DNA of 64,000 bases from JAITVM01 sp031551135 (GTDB lineage Bacteria > Bacillota > Clostridia > Lachnospirales > JAITVM01). Location of the stretch: NCBI GenBank assembly GCA_031551135.1, contig JAVBOA010000009.1:124001-188000 (forward strand), in the 5' to 3' direction. Numbering within the stretch: the first letter of the stretch is position 1; each line of letters begins with the position of its first letter. The notes under the pieces were generated by a model. It searched no databases. It worked only from the letters and a program-made list of their open reading frames with translations, and was not told where the DNA came from. The position numbers were made by a program, and so were the translations under genes. This document shows, one piece after another, positions 18,449 to 27,441 of this stretch.

Positions 18449-18478
18449 TAAAAACCCATCCTAAAAAGGACGGGTTGG
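18449..18478 (-). terminator. Terminator after the ferredoxin gene
   Basis: The minus-strand stem AACCCGTCC/GGATGGGTT is followed by TTTTATTTTC. It lies 12 bases beyond the ferredoxin stop codon. Confidence 0.85.
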
Positions 18479-18489
18479 TATGTTCATAA

Positions 18490-18660
18490 TTAAGCTTCTT
18501 TCGGAGCGTCTACCGGACATACGGTAGCACAAGAACCGCAAGATATGCACTCATTTTCATTTATTACATACTTAGAATCTCCCTCAGATATACAATCAAC
18601 AGGACATTCGGATGTACATGCGCCGCAACTAATGCAATTATCATCTATAATATATGCCAT
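18490..18660 (-). CDS. 2[4Fe-4S] ferredoxin, 56 residues
   Basis: A small clostridial-type ferredoxin of 56 residues, beginning MAYIIDDNCISCGACTSECP. The first cluster motif CxxCxxCxxxCP is CISCGACTSECP. The second is CISCGSCATVCP near residues 38-49, giving eight cysteines for two [4Fe-4S] clusters. It is a low-potential electron carrier in anaerobic metabolism. GGAGG lies eight bases before the ATG. It is monocistronic with its own terminator. Confidence 0.95.
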   Translation of the reverse strand: MAYIIDDNCISCGACTSECPVDCISEGDSKYVINENECISCGSCATVCPVDAPKEA

Positions 18661-18759
18661 CTATTACACCTCCAATAATTTAATAAATTAATTTTAAACT
18701 AAAATTTATAAATTAGCAAGTTATATTTATTTAAAAATTTGTTAAAATGTAGATTTATA

Positions 18760-18810
18760 GGGAAACAGAGCGCTTGCAAAATCCAATTTGCAAGACGCTC
18801 TGTATTTTAT
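18760..18810 (-). terminator. Terminator after the secreted-protein gene
   Basis: A strong hairpin with arms close to AGAGCG(T)CTTGCAAA and TTTGCAAG(C)GCTCT. On the minus strand GTTTCCC follows, so the U-tract is poor; on the plus strand GTATTTTAT follows. Confidence 0.65.
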
Positions 18811-18813
18811 AAA

Positions 18814-19758
18814 TTAATCAATAAATGGTGAGCAGCAATCTGTATAAGTATAGAAACAACGAGGGTTTCCATAAACTACTTGATTGTCAGTTGTTATGGC
18901 ATAAGCACGGTAAGTATAAAATGTTTCCGGCTGTAGATTTTTTAAATCAACATTATAAGTTGCGGCTACAGAAGGAGCTTTAACTTTTAGAGCTTTATTA
19001 GTGTTTTCATAATCATAATATTCGATACCGACTTCTTTGATATTGCTCAAATTAGCCGAAACTGTATTTCCGTTTACAATCGCATAAGTCTCATTTTGTA
19101 CTTTTGCAAAACCGGTAGTTACGGATATTTCAGCTGGATTGATTGGTCTTTGAATAACTCTTACCGATACATCATCGATATCATTTCCGGCACCGAAAGG
19201 TCCTTTTTGACCGCCGTTCAAAGAAACAAATTTAATTCTGGTATTAGTTTGATTTTGCGGAACAACGTAAGTGGCTGTTTGATAAAGCCAATTTTGGTAA
19301 TCGGTAGTTTCGAATGTTCCGATTGCTTTTTCGCTGCCCGGCGCACCCATCAAAACTTGCAATTTACTTGGATAGCCTTTTCTGGCTGTAAGCGCGAATT
19401 TTACTTCCAATTTAGTGCCTGGCTCTGTTTTGAAATCTTGATATATAGTTGCAGGATAATTAAGGTCGCTGTTCAGCTCTACGCTGACATTCCCGTCGGC
19501 GGCCTTTGCTCTGTAAGTATCTGTATTAAGTTGAAGCGGCGAAACATGGATTTCTAATTTTCTGTTATTTTCAATAACCCAATCAACATAATTTCTGTAA
19601 AAATATACATTTTTGGATGTAGAAGTCATTCTTCCGGTTGTTGGCATATTTTCAAAACTGCCGTTTTTTATAAGGTTCGCTTCCGCAGCGTTTACCGAAT
19701 TTGCAAAAAGTCCGGAAATAATTGCTAAAGCTAACATTGATGTTTTTATCTTTTTCAT
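18814..19758 (-). CDS. Secreted carbohydrate-binding-like protein
   Basis: A 314-residue exported protein. The first 24 residues are a signal peptide (Lys-rich, hydrophobic, cleavage near VNAAEA). Residues 28-205 have the features of a galactose-binding-like jelly roll: NLIKNGSFE, a buried W, YPATIYQDF, RIKFVSLNGG and a closing IDDVSVRV strand. Residues 215-305 look like a fibronectin-III-like beta domain. There is no catalytic domain, no LPXTG and no S-layer repeat. The start at ATG 19758 has AGGAG at good spacing; the upstream in-frame GTG overlaps that site. It may be a glycan-binding or matrix protein. It lies next to the GH116 locus but has its own transcription unit. Confidence 0.75.
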   Translation of the reverse strand: MKKIKTSMLALAIISGLFANSVNAAEANLIKNGSFENMPTTGRMTSTSKNVYFYRNYVDWVIENNRKLEIHVSPLQLNTDTYRAKAADGNVSVELNSDLNYPATIYQDFKTEPGTKLEVKFALTARKGYPSKLQVLMGAPGSEKAIGTFETTDYQNWLYQTATYVVPQNQTNTRIKFVSLNGGQKGPFGAGNDIDDVSVRVIQRPINPAEISVTTGFAKVQNETYAIVNGNTVSANLSNIKEVGIEYYDYENTNKALKVKAPSVAATYNVDLKNLQPETFYTYRAYAITTDNQVVYGNPRCFYTYTDCCSPFID

Positions 19759-20226
19759 ATTATTCACTCCTAATAAATATCACTATATCTTAGTTACTTC
19801 GCACAAAATAATTTAGTATTAGATAAAGAATATCAAAAAATGAATTTCGTATAGGAAAACTTTGTGAAAAAGCGAACGCTCATACGCATTTACAGAGTAT
19901 TTTCTGTATTTGGAAATATCATAAATTTGATCCTTGAAATACAATAGCTGTCATTCTTAAAAGTTTCAATCAAGGATAATTTTTTCATAGATGGGTAAAG
20001 CAAGAAATGAAAAAAATATCTTGAGTAATAAATTTTTATAGTTAAGCAAATATTACTTAACTGCGATGCAGAACTTGAAACAAATTATATTTGTGCTTAA
20101 ATTAACCTTACATGAGATATTATAAAAGCATTTATATATAAATAAAATACAAATGCATTACAAATATTTTTCTGTACATATGAAAGTGTAATTAAAGCAG
20201 GAGCGACTTTTTTGGTAAATTATGAT

Positions 20227-20262
20227 ATTTCAATATAAAGGATAGAAAAATCAAAATAGTAT
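20227..20262. repeat. Terminal-only repeat derivative, diverged
   Basis: ATAAAGGATAGAAAAAT followed by CAAAATAGTAT. This matches the right end of the palindromic repeat in reverse, joined to a terminal arm. The same arrangement, better preserved, is at 46947-46988. Confidence 0.65.
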
Positions 20263-20267
20263 AATAT

Positions 20268-20307
20268 TTCGCGAAGCCGCATCGGGTTTCGGAGGCGGTT
20301 TCGCGAA
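20268..20307 (-). terminator. Hairpin, probable terminator of the GH116 operon
   Basis: Thirteen-base arms TTCGCGAAGCCGC and GCGGTTTCGCGAA with one mismatch, 27 bases past the GH116 stop. There is no long U-tract on the minus strand. Confidence 0.55.
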
Positions 20308-20333
20308 TGCAAAAACTTTTTTAATTACAAATC

Positions 20334-22922
20334 TTATACAGAAAATTCAATCAGAAGCTTGTCATTTGTTTTTAATAATATTTCATCTAATTTTATTTTC
20401 CCATTTTCAATAGTAAAATCTTGAACCTTATTATTTATCGATATTTTTGTGGCTTTTTCGGCAAAATCAAAACCGATTTCTTTAAGGGCGATCGCACCGT
20501 AATGTACAGCTAAAATCATTTGATTTTTCTCGATATTTACTCTGCCCCATGCGCTTGCATTGCTCCAAAAAGACCGAAAAGGCTGATTTTGCATAATCGG
20601 ATAAAATCCAATGAATTTTTTTGTGGCATCAAATACGAATCCGGAAAATGCAATTAATAAACTGTAACTTGCCATAGAACGCGCGTAATTACTTCCGCAT
20701 TCAATTTCGTTCCACGGATTGCGCTTTTCGCCGTCGTAACGGTTTCGAATGGCTTTTACTATCGAAAGACCTTCGTCAACAAGTCCGTTTATTATCATAT
20801 GGCAAGCCGCTTGATACTCAAATCCGGTCATACATTCCGTGGCGTATGTCAAAGGGATTTTTGGCTTTTCGGTATTTTCCGACCAAGTGCAGATAACAAG
20901 TCCGCTTTCGTCTCCCAGCGCATAATTACGCCACATATTGTTAAATTCGCTCATGGATTTAAAATTATTTTTGTAAAGTGATTTCAATGCCAACTTTGTT
21001 TTATCTTTATCAAAAACCGGCTCTAAACCGCAGATTGATGTATGCCAATCAGCGATAACTTGGTCAATCATACAGCCCTTGTCAATTTGGTATTTAATCT
21101 GATTATTTTCGTCGTTCCAATAAGCATTTAAAATAGAATTACCGCCAAGCGCGGATTGATTTTCGAATTTTTCGAGGATTTTCTTATCTTCAAGCTCAAT
21201 ATTCTGGTCGAAATATTCGCCGTTCCAAAGATTTTCGTCAGTCCATTTTTTGCCTTTTTCAAATATCTCCAAATATTTTTGAGAAATATCGTTCTCGCCA
21301 AGATGTTCGGCCATCTCTGCGGCGGCCTCCAGTGCCGCAAGGTAAAAACCTTCCAGCCATGAAGAGGGGCCGTATAATTCCATATCAAGCGTGTGGTGCT
21401 GCCGGCCGGTCAAAACTCCGCTTTGTACAGAATCCCATTTGTCCTCATTCGAATCTGCCCAAGCGTATTCTATACATTTTTTTACAGACGGCCAAATTTT
21501 TCTAAGCCATTCATCATCTCCGCTGAGTTTCCAATCACGGTAAACTTTTATAACGCCGCCCATTTGTCCATCGACACAAGCTGAAAAATCTAAGCGTTCA
21601 CGCCCCAAAGGAAGCATTAAGCGAAAAGCGGTTCGCCCGTCCTCACGCTGAGAGTATTTATATTCCAAATCATGCATAGAACGTTCGAGCTTCGGGAATA
21701 AAAATGGCAGGGCATATGCATAATTCCAGACATGCGTACAGCTTCCTTCGCAACAGCCGATATCGGAAATACAGCCCTCGAACCCGTAAAATTCACCGTT
21801 TTCAAGCCTCAAGCAAGTCGGAGATTTTAGCACGGAAAGATTCGACGAGACTGCGTCTAAAACTTCTTCGGGCAAAGTTGAGGAATGTAATATTTCTTTA
21901 AATTCAGAAGTTCCAGCATAAAGCCTATCCCAGTTTTCCAAAGAATAGACGGCGGAATTTTGTGAATTTTTAAACAATTTAGCGTAATAATGTTTCCAAT
22001 ATTCTCTCTTATCGTTTTCTTCGGGATTCCAAAAATTATAAATATTCGGAAAAGACCACGAAATAACAAAACGTATGGATTTTTTCTCATTTTTTGCAAG
22101 CTTGATTGAAGCAGAAATACAAGCCGTATCTTTATGCGCATGCAAAAGCTCGGAGCCTTTTGGATATCTACGGTTCTTTAGTTTTCCAGGTGTTGTAAAA
22201 TCGTTCCAGAACATTTCTATATAGTCGCGCCAGCCGCCGCGATACCAATATTCCTGATAAGACGCATTTTCGCCATTCGTAGCAATAGAGATATCTCCTC
22301 TTTTTTCCAGAGAAAGCTCGTCATCGCCGGCTGTCAGCAAAACGCCTTGTATATTTCCTTGATTAAAAGCTTTATTAATAGAAGATTTAAGCGGAAAAGG
22401 ATTTCCGATAAATAAGCAAGCCGTATAAATAAGCTCTTCGTTTGAAGTATTTTCGAATTCAATATCAAAAAAAGCGGACGGAATCGACGAATCGTCGTCA
22501 TTCAGCGGAATAAAAGGATTCCAAGCTCTTGTTTTTATATTTGCGGGAAAATGTTTATCTTCAAAATTCATTTCCGCTATGGGAAATTCGCCGAGAAATT
22601 CAGATTTTTCAAAATGAGCCATTCCGGCCATAGTTTCCTCGGCCGGACCGAAGCCAAAGCCGCTATGCAACTGACCTTCTCGAACATATTCGCCCATGTA
22701 AGGCGGCGAATAATCTGATTGCAATAATCTTGCGTCAATAATTTTATTATCTTTTTCGGCGCGCACAGCGAAGCCGGAACATCCATTATATCCGCGTTTA
22801 TTCGGTCTGCCAAAAATTTCGAAATCAATAAGTGCGCCGTTGCCGGCCATTCCAATAGAACCGCTGCCGATTCCGCCAAGCGGAAAGCTGATAGACGCTG
22901 TTTTTTTGCCAGTATAAAGCAT
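20334..22922 (-). CDS. GH116-family glycoside hydrolase
   Basis: An 862-residue protein of the GH116/glucosylceramidase-like family (DUF608 catalytic barrel with an N-terminal beta-sandwich). Family marks are LGGIGSGSIGMAGNG at the N-terminus, CCEGSCTHVWNYAYALPF (Glu392 is a candidate nucleophile by position), and TGRQHHTLDMELYGPSSW (Asp513 is the expected acid/base). No signal peptide is present, so it should work in the cytoplasm on imported oligosaccharides. Known members cleave beta-glucosides, beta-xylosides or N-acetylglucosaminides; I cannot choose among these. SD GGAGG precedes ATG. It closes an operon after two ABC permeases. Confidence 0.9.
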   Translation of the reverse strand: MLYTGKKTASISFPLGGIGSGSIGMAGNGALIDFEIFGRPNKRGYNGCSGFAVRAEKDNKIIDARLLQSDYSPPYMGEYVREGQLHSGFGFGPAEETMAGMAHFEKSEFLGEFPIAEMNFEDKHFPANIKTRAWNPFIPLNDDDSSIPSAFFDIEFENTSNEELIYTACLFIGNPFPLKSSINKAFNQGNIQGVLLTAGDDELSLEKRGDISIATNGENASYQEYWYRGGWRDYIEMFWNDFTTPGKLKNRRYPKGSELLHAHKDTACISASIKLAKNEKKSIRFVISWSFPNIYNFWNPEENDKREYWKHYYAKLFKNSQNSAVYSLENWDRLYAGTSEFKEILHSSTLPEEVLDAVSSNLSVLKSPTCLRLENGEFYGFEGCISDIGCCEGSCTHVWNYAYALPFLFPKLERSMHDLEYKYSQREDGRTAFRLMLPLGRERLDFSACVDGQMGGVIKVYRDWKLSGDDEWLRKIWPSVKKCIEYAWADSNEDKWDSVQSGVLTGRQHHTLDMELYGPSSWLEGFYLAALEAAAEMAEHLGENDISQKYLEIFEKGKKWTDENLWNGEYFDQNIELEDKKILEKFENQSALGGNSILNAYWNDENNQIKYQIDKGCMIDQVIADWHTSICGLEPVFDKDKTKLALKSLYKNNFKSMSEFNNMWRNYALGDESGLVICTWSENTEKPKIPLTYATECMTGFEYQAACHMIINGLVDEGLSIVKAIRNRYDGEKRNPWNEIECGSNYARSMASYSLLIAFSGFVFDATKKFIGFYPIMQNQPFRSFWSNASAWGRVNIEKNQMILAVHYGAIALKEIGFDFAEKATKISINNKVQDFTIENGKIKLDEILLKTNDKLLIEFSV

Positions 22923-22991
22923 GTGTACCTCCAGTTTGTAATTTTATTTCATTATAAAACGGATATCTCTATCGAGTATCCGTTTTATATT

Positions 22992-23873
22992 TTAACCTTT
23001 TACAGCTCCGACTGTAAGTCCTTTTACAAAATATTTTTGGAAGAAAGGGAAAACCATAAGCATCGGGCCTGCCGCAAGTACAGCCATAGCCATACGTGCC
23101 GATTCTTTCGGCAGCGTTTCAACAACAATACCGGCCGGCAATGCATTAGATGAATTTGTTAAAAACTCGATATTTTTCATCATGCGGTAAAGCATATATT
23201 GAAGCGGAGTCAATTTTTCGCTCTCAATAAAAAGCATCGCAAGCCACCAATCGTTCCAATATCTTAGCATAATAAATAGAGCAACTGTAGCAAGTCCGGG
23301 CTTTGAAAGCGGCAGAATTATCTTAAAAAATATCTGGAATTCGCTTGCGCCGTCCAAAGTACAGCTCTCGATAATTTCCATCGGGATTTTTTGCATAAAC
23401 GTTCGCAAAATAAGTACAAACCACGGTGCAATTAAATATGGTAAAATCAAAACCCAAATGCTGTCTTTCAGATGTAAAAATTGGGAAATCAACATATACC
23501 AAGGTACAAGCCCTCCCGAAAAGAGCATGGTGAAAAATAAATAAAAAGAGATTACATTTCGGAATTTAAAGTCGGTGCGCGAAAGCGCATAAGCGACTCC
23601 GGCGGTCAAAATCAACGAAAGCACCGTTCCGACAGCGGTTACAAAAATAGAATTTGAATATCCGGTTAAAATCATTTTTGGGTTATTCAAAACATAAGTA
23701 TACGGCGTAAAATCGAATTTCGGCGGAATCAGCATATAACCATTTCGTACAATATCCGTTTCGTTTGTTAAAGATATCATGAAAATAGATACCAGTGGAA
23801 CAATACAAAGTATAGAAAATAGAATAAATAATATATGAATCGACATTCTTGCCAGTTTATAATCTTTATCCAT
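22992..23873 (-). CDS. Carbohydrate ABC transporter permease, YtcP-like
   Basis: A 293-residue membrane protein with six transmembrane segments and the EAA-type loop ESCTLDGASEFQIFFKIILPLSKP. The closing VQKYFVKGLTVGAVKG-type end (here QKYFVKGLTVGAVKG) is typical of CUT1 permeases of the YtcP/LplC group. It pairs with the preceding LplB-like permease. ATG 23873 has AAAGGAG eight bases upstream. No ATPase gene is present locally, so a shared MsmX-like ATPase elsewhere is likely. Confidence 0.93.
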   Translation of the reverse strand: MDKDYKLARMSIHILFILFSILCIVPLVSIFMISLTNETDIVRNGYMLIPPKFDFTPYTYVLNNPKMILTGYSNSIFVTAVGTVLSLILTAGVAYALSRTDFKFRNVISFYLFFTMLFSGGLVPWYMLISQFLHLKDSIWVLILPYLIAPWFVLILRTFMQKIPMEIIESCTLDGASEFQIFFKIILPLSKPGLATVALFIMLRYWNDWWLAMLFIESEKLTPLQYMLYRMMKNIEFLTNSSNALPAGIVVETLPKESARMAMAVLAAGPMLMVFPFFQKYFVKGLTVGAVKG

Positions 23874-23897
23874 AATTAACACTCCTTTCGAAAAGAT

Positions 23898-24830
23898 TTA
23901 GAATGCAGAGTTTTCAGGGTCGATTTTTTTAACTATAGCGTTAGAAATTATAACAACTATAAATCCTAATACAGACTGATATAAGCCGACTGCGGAAGCC
24001 ATGCCCATATCGGCGGAGCGCTTAAGCATACGGTAAACCTGCGTATCAATAACCGTTGTGGCCTCGAATAATTGACCGATTTCTCTGGGAACAAAATAGA
24101 ACAAGCCAAAATCAGCTCGGAATATATTTCCGATTGCCAAAAGTGTCATAACCGAAATCAGCGGAAGCAAAAGCGGCAATGTAATAAAACGCATTTGCTG
24201 GAATTTAGTTGCGCCGTCGATTGAAGCGGCTTCATAATAATCTTGAGGAATTCCCATAATTCCGGCATAATATAAAACTGAATTATAGCCTAAATTTTTC
24301 CAAGTATTTATAAAAACTAAAAATCCCGGCCACCATGATGCAGTTATGTAGAATTTTTGAAGGTCGATTCCAAACATTGCTTTAATATGTTCGCCGATAG
24401 ACATAGGAATAATTCCGTTTGGAGCCATAAAAGCATATACCATATAGGTTACTATGACCCAAGAAAAAAAGTAGGGAAAGAAAAATATTGTCTGATAAGC
24501 TTTTATTGCGGTTCTGCTTTTAATTTCGTTCAGCAAAATAGCGAATATAAGCGCAAATACAAGACCTACAACTATAAATGCAAAATTATATGCAAGCGTG
24601 TTTCTTGTAACAGACCACGCATCATTTGCGAAGAAAAATTTAAAATTATCAAGGCCATTCCAAGGGCTTTTAAAGATACCATCATTAAAATTAATATTTT
24701 TGAAAGCGATAAAAATACCGCCCATTGGTATATAAGAAAAAACGAATGTAAGTAAAATTGCAGGGAATGCAAGCACCATTAGCTGGAAATTCTTGCTTCT
24801 CTCCATTTTAGAGGACTTTTGCTTTGTCAT
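23898..24830 (-). CDS. Carbohydrate ABC transporter permease, LplB-like
   Basis: A 310-residue permease with six transmembrane segments. The EAA loop is YYEAASIDGATKFQQMRFITLP, split here as EAASIDGATKF and ITLPLL. The C-terminal IVKKIDPENSAF-like ending is typical of the LplB/YteP group. It follows the binding-protein gene after a strong hairpin and is followed by the second permease, 24 bases away. Confidence 0.93.
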   Translation of the reverse strand: MTKQKSSKMERSKNFQLMVLAFPAILLTFVFSYIPMGGIFIAFKNINFNDGIFKSPWNGLDNFKFFFANDAWSVTRNTLAYNFAFIVVGLVFALIFAILLNEIKSRTAIKAYQTIFFFPYFFSWVIVTYMVYAFMAPNGIIPMSIGEHIKAMFGIDLQKFYITASWWPGFLVFINTWKNLGYNSVLYYAGIMGIPQDYYEAASIDGATKFQQMRFITLPLLLPLISVMTLLAIGNIFRADFGLFYFVPREIGQLFEATTVIDTQVYRMLKRSADMGMASAVGLYQSVLGFIVVIISNAIVKKIDPENSAF

Positions 24831-24857
24831 GTCACCACCCCAAATCCAGAAAATTAT

Positions 24858-24904
24858 AGGGTTGCTGCAAAGCGCGCTATGCGCGCCATATATACAACAA
24901 CCCC
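24858..24904 (-). promoter_or_regulatory. Intercistronic hairpin between binding protein and permeases
   Basis: Arms GGGTTG and CAACCC enclose an inner GCGCGC/GCGCGC palindrome. No U-tract follows. Stable hairpins directly after the binding-protein gene commonly protect its mRNA and raise its level over the permeases. Function is inferred from position. Confidence 0.65.
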
Positions 24905-24915
24905 GAAATATATAA

Positions 24916-26493
24916 TTATTTACTTGCTAACCAAGCATCAACTTGTGTTTGCATTTCAGCCATGATTTTTTCAGAGCCGGCAGCATCAAGTTTTTCAAGG
25001 AATTTATTATAATCGTCTTCCGAAAGCATACCATATTGAATTTGTTTTCTATATTCTTCGATTACAGCGGAGCAAGATGCAACTTCTGTTTTAACAGGCT
25101 CGGAATCGAATAAATATCCGCAAAGAGGAGAAACTGTAGCTTCTGCATTAAGTTTACGAGTTTCGTCCCAAATATTAAGATCCATTCCAACGTCCGGAGT
25201 TACTTGGAAATTAGAAGCAAACATCCAGTCAAGCGATACATTATAGCTGTCAAGACCTTTTTGAGTTCTTTCGATATGTCCGTCGTCAGTATAATTAAAG
25301 TGAACGCCTTCAATACCTCTTGTAAGTGTATCATAAAAACGGTTGTGCTCTGTACCTTCTGTATTAGCGTTGAACAATTCGAGCATCATAAGAGCACGCT
25401 CAGGGTTTTTGCTGTTTTTGTTGATAGCCATCATAGTAGCGATAATACCGCCGGTTGTAAGGATAGGTTTACCAGAAGAAATAACTGTAAATGGGAAACC
25501 AATCATATCGGATTGAAGTTTTTCAACACCCGGTTTGTAAGTACCGCTCATAGTAACGATTTGTTTCTTTTCTTTAGATTCTTCACGGCCCGGATCCATA
25601 GTAATCAGACGGTTGGAATCAAGATAGCCTTTTTCGTTGAACGCACGTAAATCAGCAACGAATTTTAAGAAAGAAGGAGCTTTAAATTGGTTGATAACAG
25701 TAGTGTTACCAGCATTGATATCGATTGCGCCCGGAACTGCGAAACCGCCCAAAAATTCAAGTCCTAAATATTCGGCTTGGTTAGTTATTTCGAACAAAGA
25801 ATATTTGTCAGGATATTTTTCCTTCATTTTAGCCAAGAAAGGCTCGAGCGAAGTTATATCGTTCGCTTTGAATTCTTTTGCAAGGTCATAGCCCATTTCG
25901 GTTAAAAATTCTGTAGGAACTGTAACGTCAGGAATACGGGCGGAAACTTGCTCATTGATAACCGAGTAAATTCTGCCTTTAATTCTGGCTGCATCCCAGA
26001 AAGTTTCCGGCACTTGCTTGTAAGTCAACGGCATGTATTCAGGCAATAAATCTGTTAAATCCAAAAATGCACCTTTACCGGCATTGATAGCATAGTTGTT
26101 AAGCCAGTTAGCTGTAAAACAAATGTCATAATTATCGCCTGAAGAAATAACTGTATTCATTTTTTCGTTGTATTCAGCATATGTAGTAGGGATAAATTTA
26201 ACAGTTACATTGATTTTTTCTTTCAACATTTTGTTCAATTCTTCAAATACTAAATCTTGGTCAGGAACAGGCCATGCACCTGGAAAATACCAAGTAAGCT
26301 CAACCGGTTCAAGAGTAGAAGAGTCTGCCGAAGCTGATTCGGGAGCTTTTGAAGCGTCCGAAGATGCCGCAGAAGATGCGGGAGCAGAGCTTTCTGCCGC
26401 CGGTGAAGTATTGCTTCCAGTCGATGTTCCGCACGCTGCCAGCGGTAAAGCCATACATACTGAAAGAAATGCTGCTAATATACGTTTTTTCAT
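24916..26493 (-). CDS. ABC transporter substrate-binding lipoprotein
   Basis: A 525-residue lipoprotein. The signal peptide ends in the lipobox LAAC (Cys21), followed by a Ser/Ala-rich linker of about 35 residues and a two-lobed family 1 binding domain starting VELTWYFPGAWP. It resembles LplA/YtcQ proteins that serve CUT1 importers. The ligand is not predictable from the sequence, but the adjacent GH116 enzyme suggests a beta-linked glucan, xylan or GlcNAc-containing oligosaccharide. SD GGAGG precedes the ATG. Confidence 0.92.
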   Translation of the reverse strand: MKKRILAAFLSVCMALPLAACGTSTGSNTSPAAESSAPASSAASSDASKAPESASADSSTLEPVELTWYFPGAWPVPDQDLVFEELNKMLKEKINVTVKFIPTTYAEYNEKMNTVISSGDNYDICFTANWLNNYAINAGKGAFLDLTDLLPEYMPLTYKQVPETFWDAARIKGRIYSVINEQVSARIPDVTVPTEFLTEMGYDLAKEFKANDITSLEPFLAKMKEKYPDKYSLFEITNQAEYLGLEFLGGFAVPGAIDINAGNTTVINQFKAPSFLKFVADLRAFNEKGYLDSNRLITMDPGREESKEKKQIVTMSGTYKPGVEKLQSDMIGFPFTVISSGKPILTTGGIIATMMAINKNSKNPERALMMLELFNANTEGTEHNRFYDTLTRGIEGVHFNYTDDGHIERTQKGLDSYNVSLDWMFASNFQVTPDVGMDLNIWDETRKLNAEATVSPLCGYLFDSEPVKTEVASCSAVIEEYRKQIQYGMLSEDDYNKFLEKLDAAGSEKIMAEMQTQVDAWLASK

Positions 26494-26701
26494 AAAAATA
26501 CCTCCATTTTTATATAGAAACTGTGTATATTTACTTTAATACAAAAATAAGCTAAAAAAAATGGATTTTATTGATTTAAAAATGTATATTATTGATATTT
26601 TCCTAAAAATTATTACACGCATTGATTAAACTATGCCAATGAAGGAGATTAATATATTTATTTTTTGTGCATTGAGACTATAAAACTTGATAAAAAGGCA
26701 C
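26494..26701. other. Probable promoter region of the glycan operon
   Basis: About 200 bp between the response regulator and binding-protein genes. It is very AT-rich and has no gene. The operon promoter and the AraC-type regulator's binding site should be here, but I see no clear -35/-10 pair or direct repeat. Confidence 0.45.
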
Positions 26702-26732
26702 AAAAAAACCCCGATTTATTTGGGGTCAGAGT
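26702..26732 (-). terminator. Terminator overlapping the response-regulator stop codon
   Basis: The stem ACCCC/GGGGT followed on the minus strand by TTTTTTTG. The 5' arm includes the last codons (Asp-Pro-Lys) of the response regulator, so termination is packed into the coding end. Confidence 0.85.
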
Positions 26733-27441
26733 GCTCATTTATATTTCCGGATCTGGTCATTTTTGGAGAATAACCAAAATAATTTTTAAATACTTTACTG
26801 AAATAATGGCTGTCATTAAAACCAACACGGTAAGCGATCTCCTGAATTTGAAAATCCGAATTCAATAAAAGTTTTTTTGCTTCGCTCATCCGAATTGATG
26901 TAAGGTATTCATAAATGCCGGTATTATACTTTTCTTTATATTTTCTGATAATATATTCCTTGGTCATAAAATATTTTTTGGAAAATATATCTAAATGTAT
27001 TTCTTTTGCAAAATGCTCTTCTACATAAGCTTTGATTTCATCCAAAAAATCCGTTTCGGGTAATTCGTTCGAAAAAAAAGAAGCCGCACGTTTTACCGCA
27101 TCGTTGATTTCGAAAGGATTAATGGGTTTCAGTAAATAATCAAAAGCTCCTTGCCGCAGACTTTCGCGTGCATATTCGAAAATATCATAGCCGCTCAAAA
27201 CAATAATCTTGCCTTTGAAATCAGCCTCGTTGCTTTTTTTCAATAATTCTACGCCGTTTAAAAAAGGCATTTTCATATCTGTTATAACAATATGCGGTTT
27301 TTCCTTAACAATAATTTCAAGGGCATCGATTCCGTTATCGGCCTCCAAAATTTTCGTTATTCCGAATTTTTCAAAATCGCACATCATTTTTATTGTATCT
27401 CGAACATGCTTTTCATCATCAACAAGTAGAATTGTTAGCAT
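26716..27441 (-). CDS. AraC-type response regulator of the glycan locus
   Basis: A 241-residue regulator. Residues 1-120 are a receiver domain: DDEKHV acidic pair, phosphoacceptor Asp in VITDMKMP, and conserved KPINP lysine. Residues 140-235 hold the double helix-turn-helix of the AraC family (IAYRVGFNDSHYFSKVFKNYFGYSP). It lacks the long central domain of many YesN proteins. Its start overlaps the end of the histidine kinase gene by 23 bases. It most likely controls the downstream transporter-GH116 operon. Confidence 0.94.
   Translation of the reverse strand: MLTILLVDDEKHVRDTIKMMCDFEKFGITKILEADNGIDALEIIVKEKPHIVITDMKMPFLNGVELLKKSNEADFKGKIIVLSGYDIFEYARESLRQGAFDYLLKPINPFEINDAVKRAASFFSNELPETDFLDEIKAYVEEHFAKEIHLDIFSKKYFMTKEYIIRKYKEKYNTGIYEYLTSIRMSEAKKLLLNSDFQIQEIAYRVGFNDSHYFSKVFKNYFGYSPKMTRSGNINEHSDPK

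Larger units (their letters stand above)
19759..20333. other. Intergenic region of about 570 bp, no gene seen
   Basis: I found no supported coding region. The stretch holds the promoter region of the secreted-protein gene on the right of its start, a degenerate terminal repeat at about 20227-20262, and a strong hairpin at 20268-20307. Confidence 0.6.

Noticed and set aside
24357..24755. Plus-strand frame of 132 codons inside the LplB-like permease
   Set aside because: Antisense shadow; the permease has its membrane segments and EAA loop intact.
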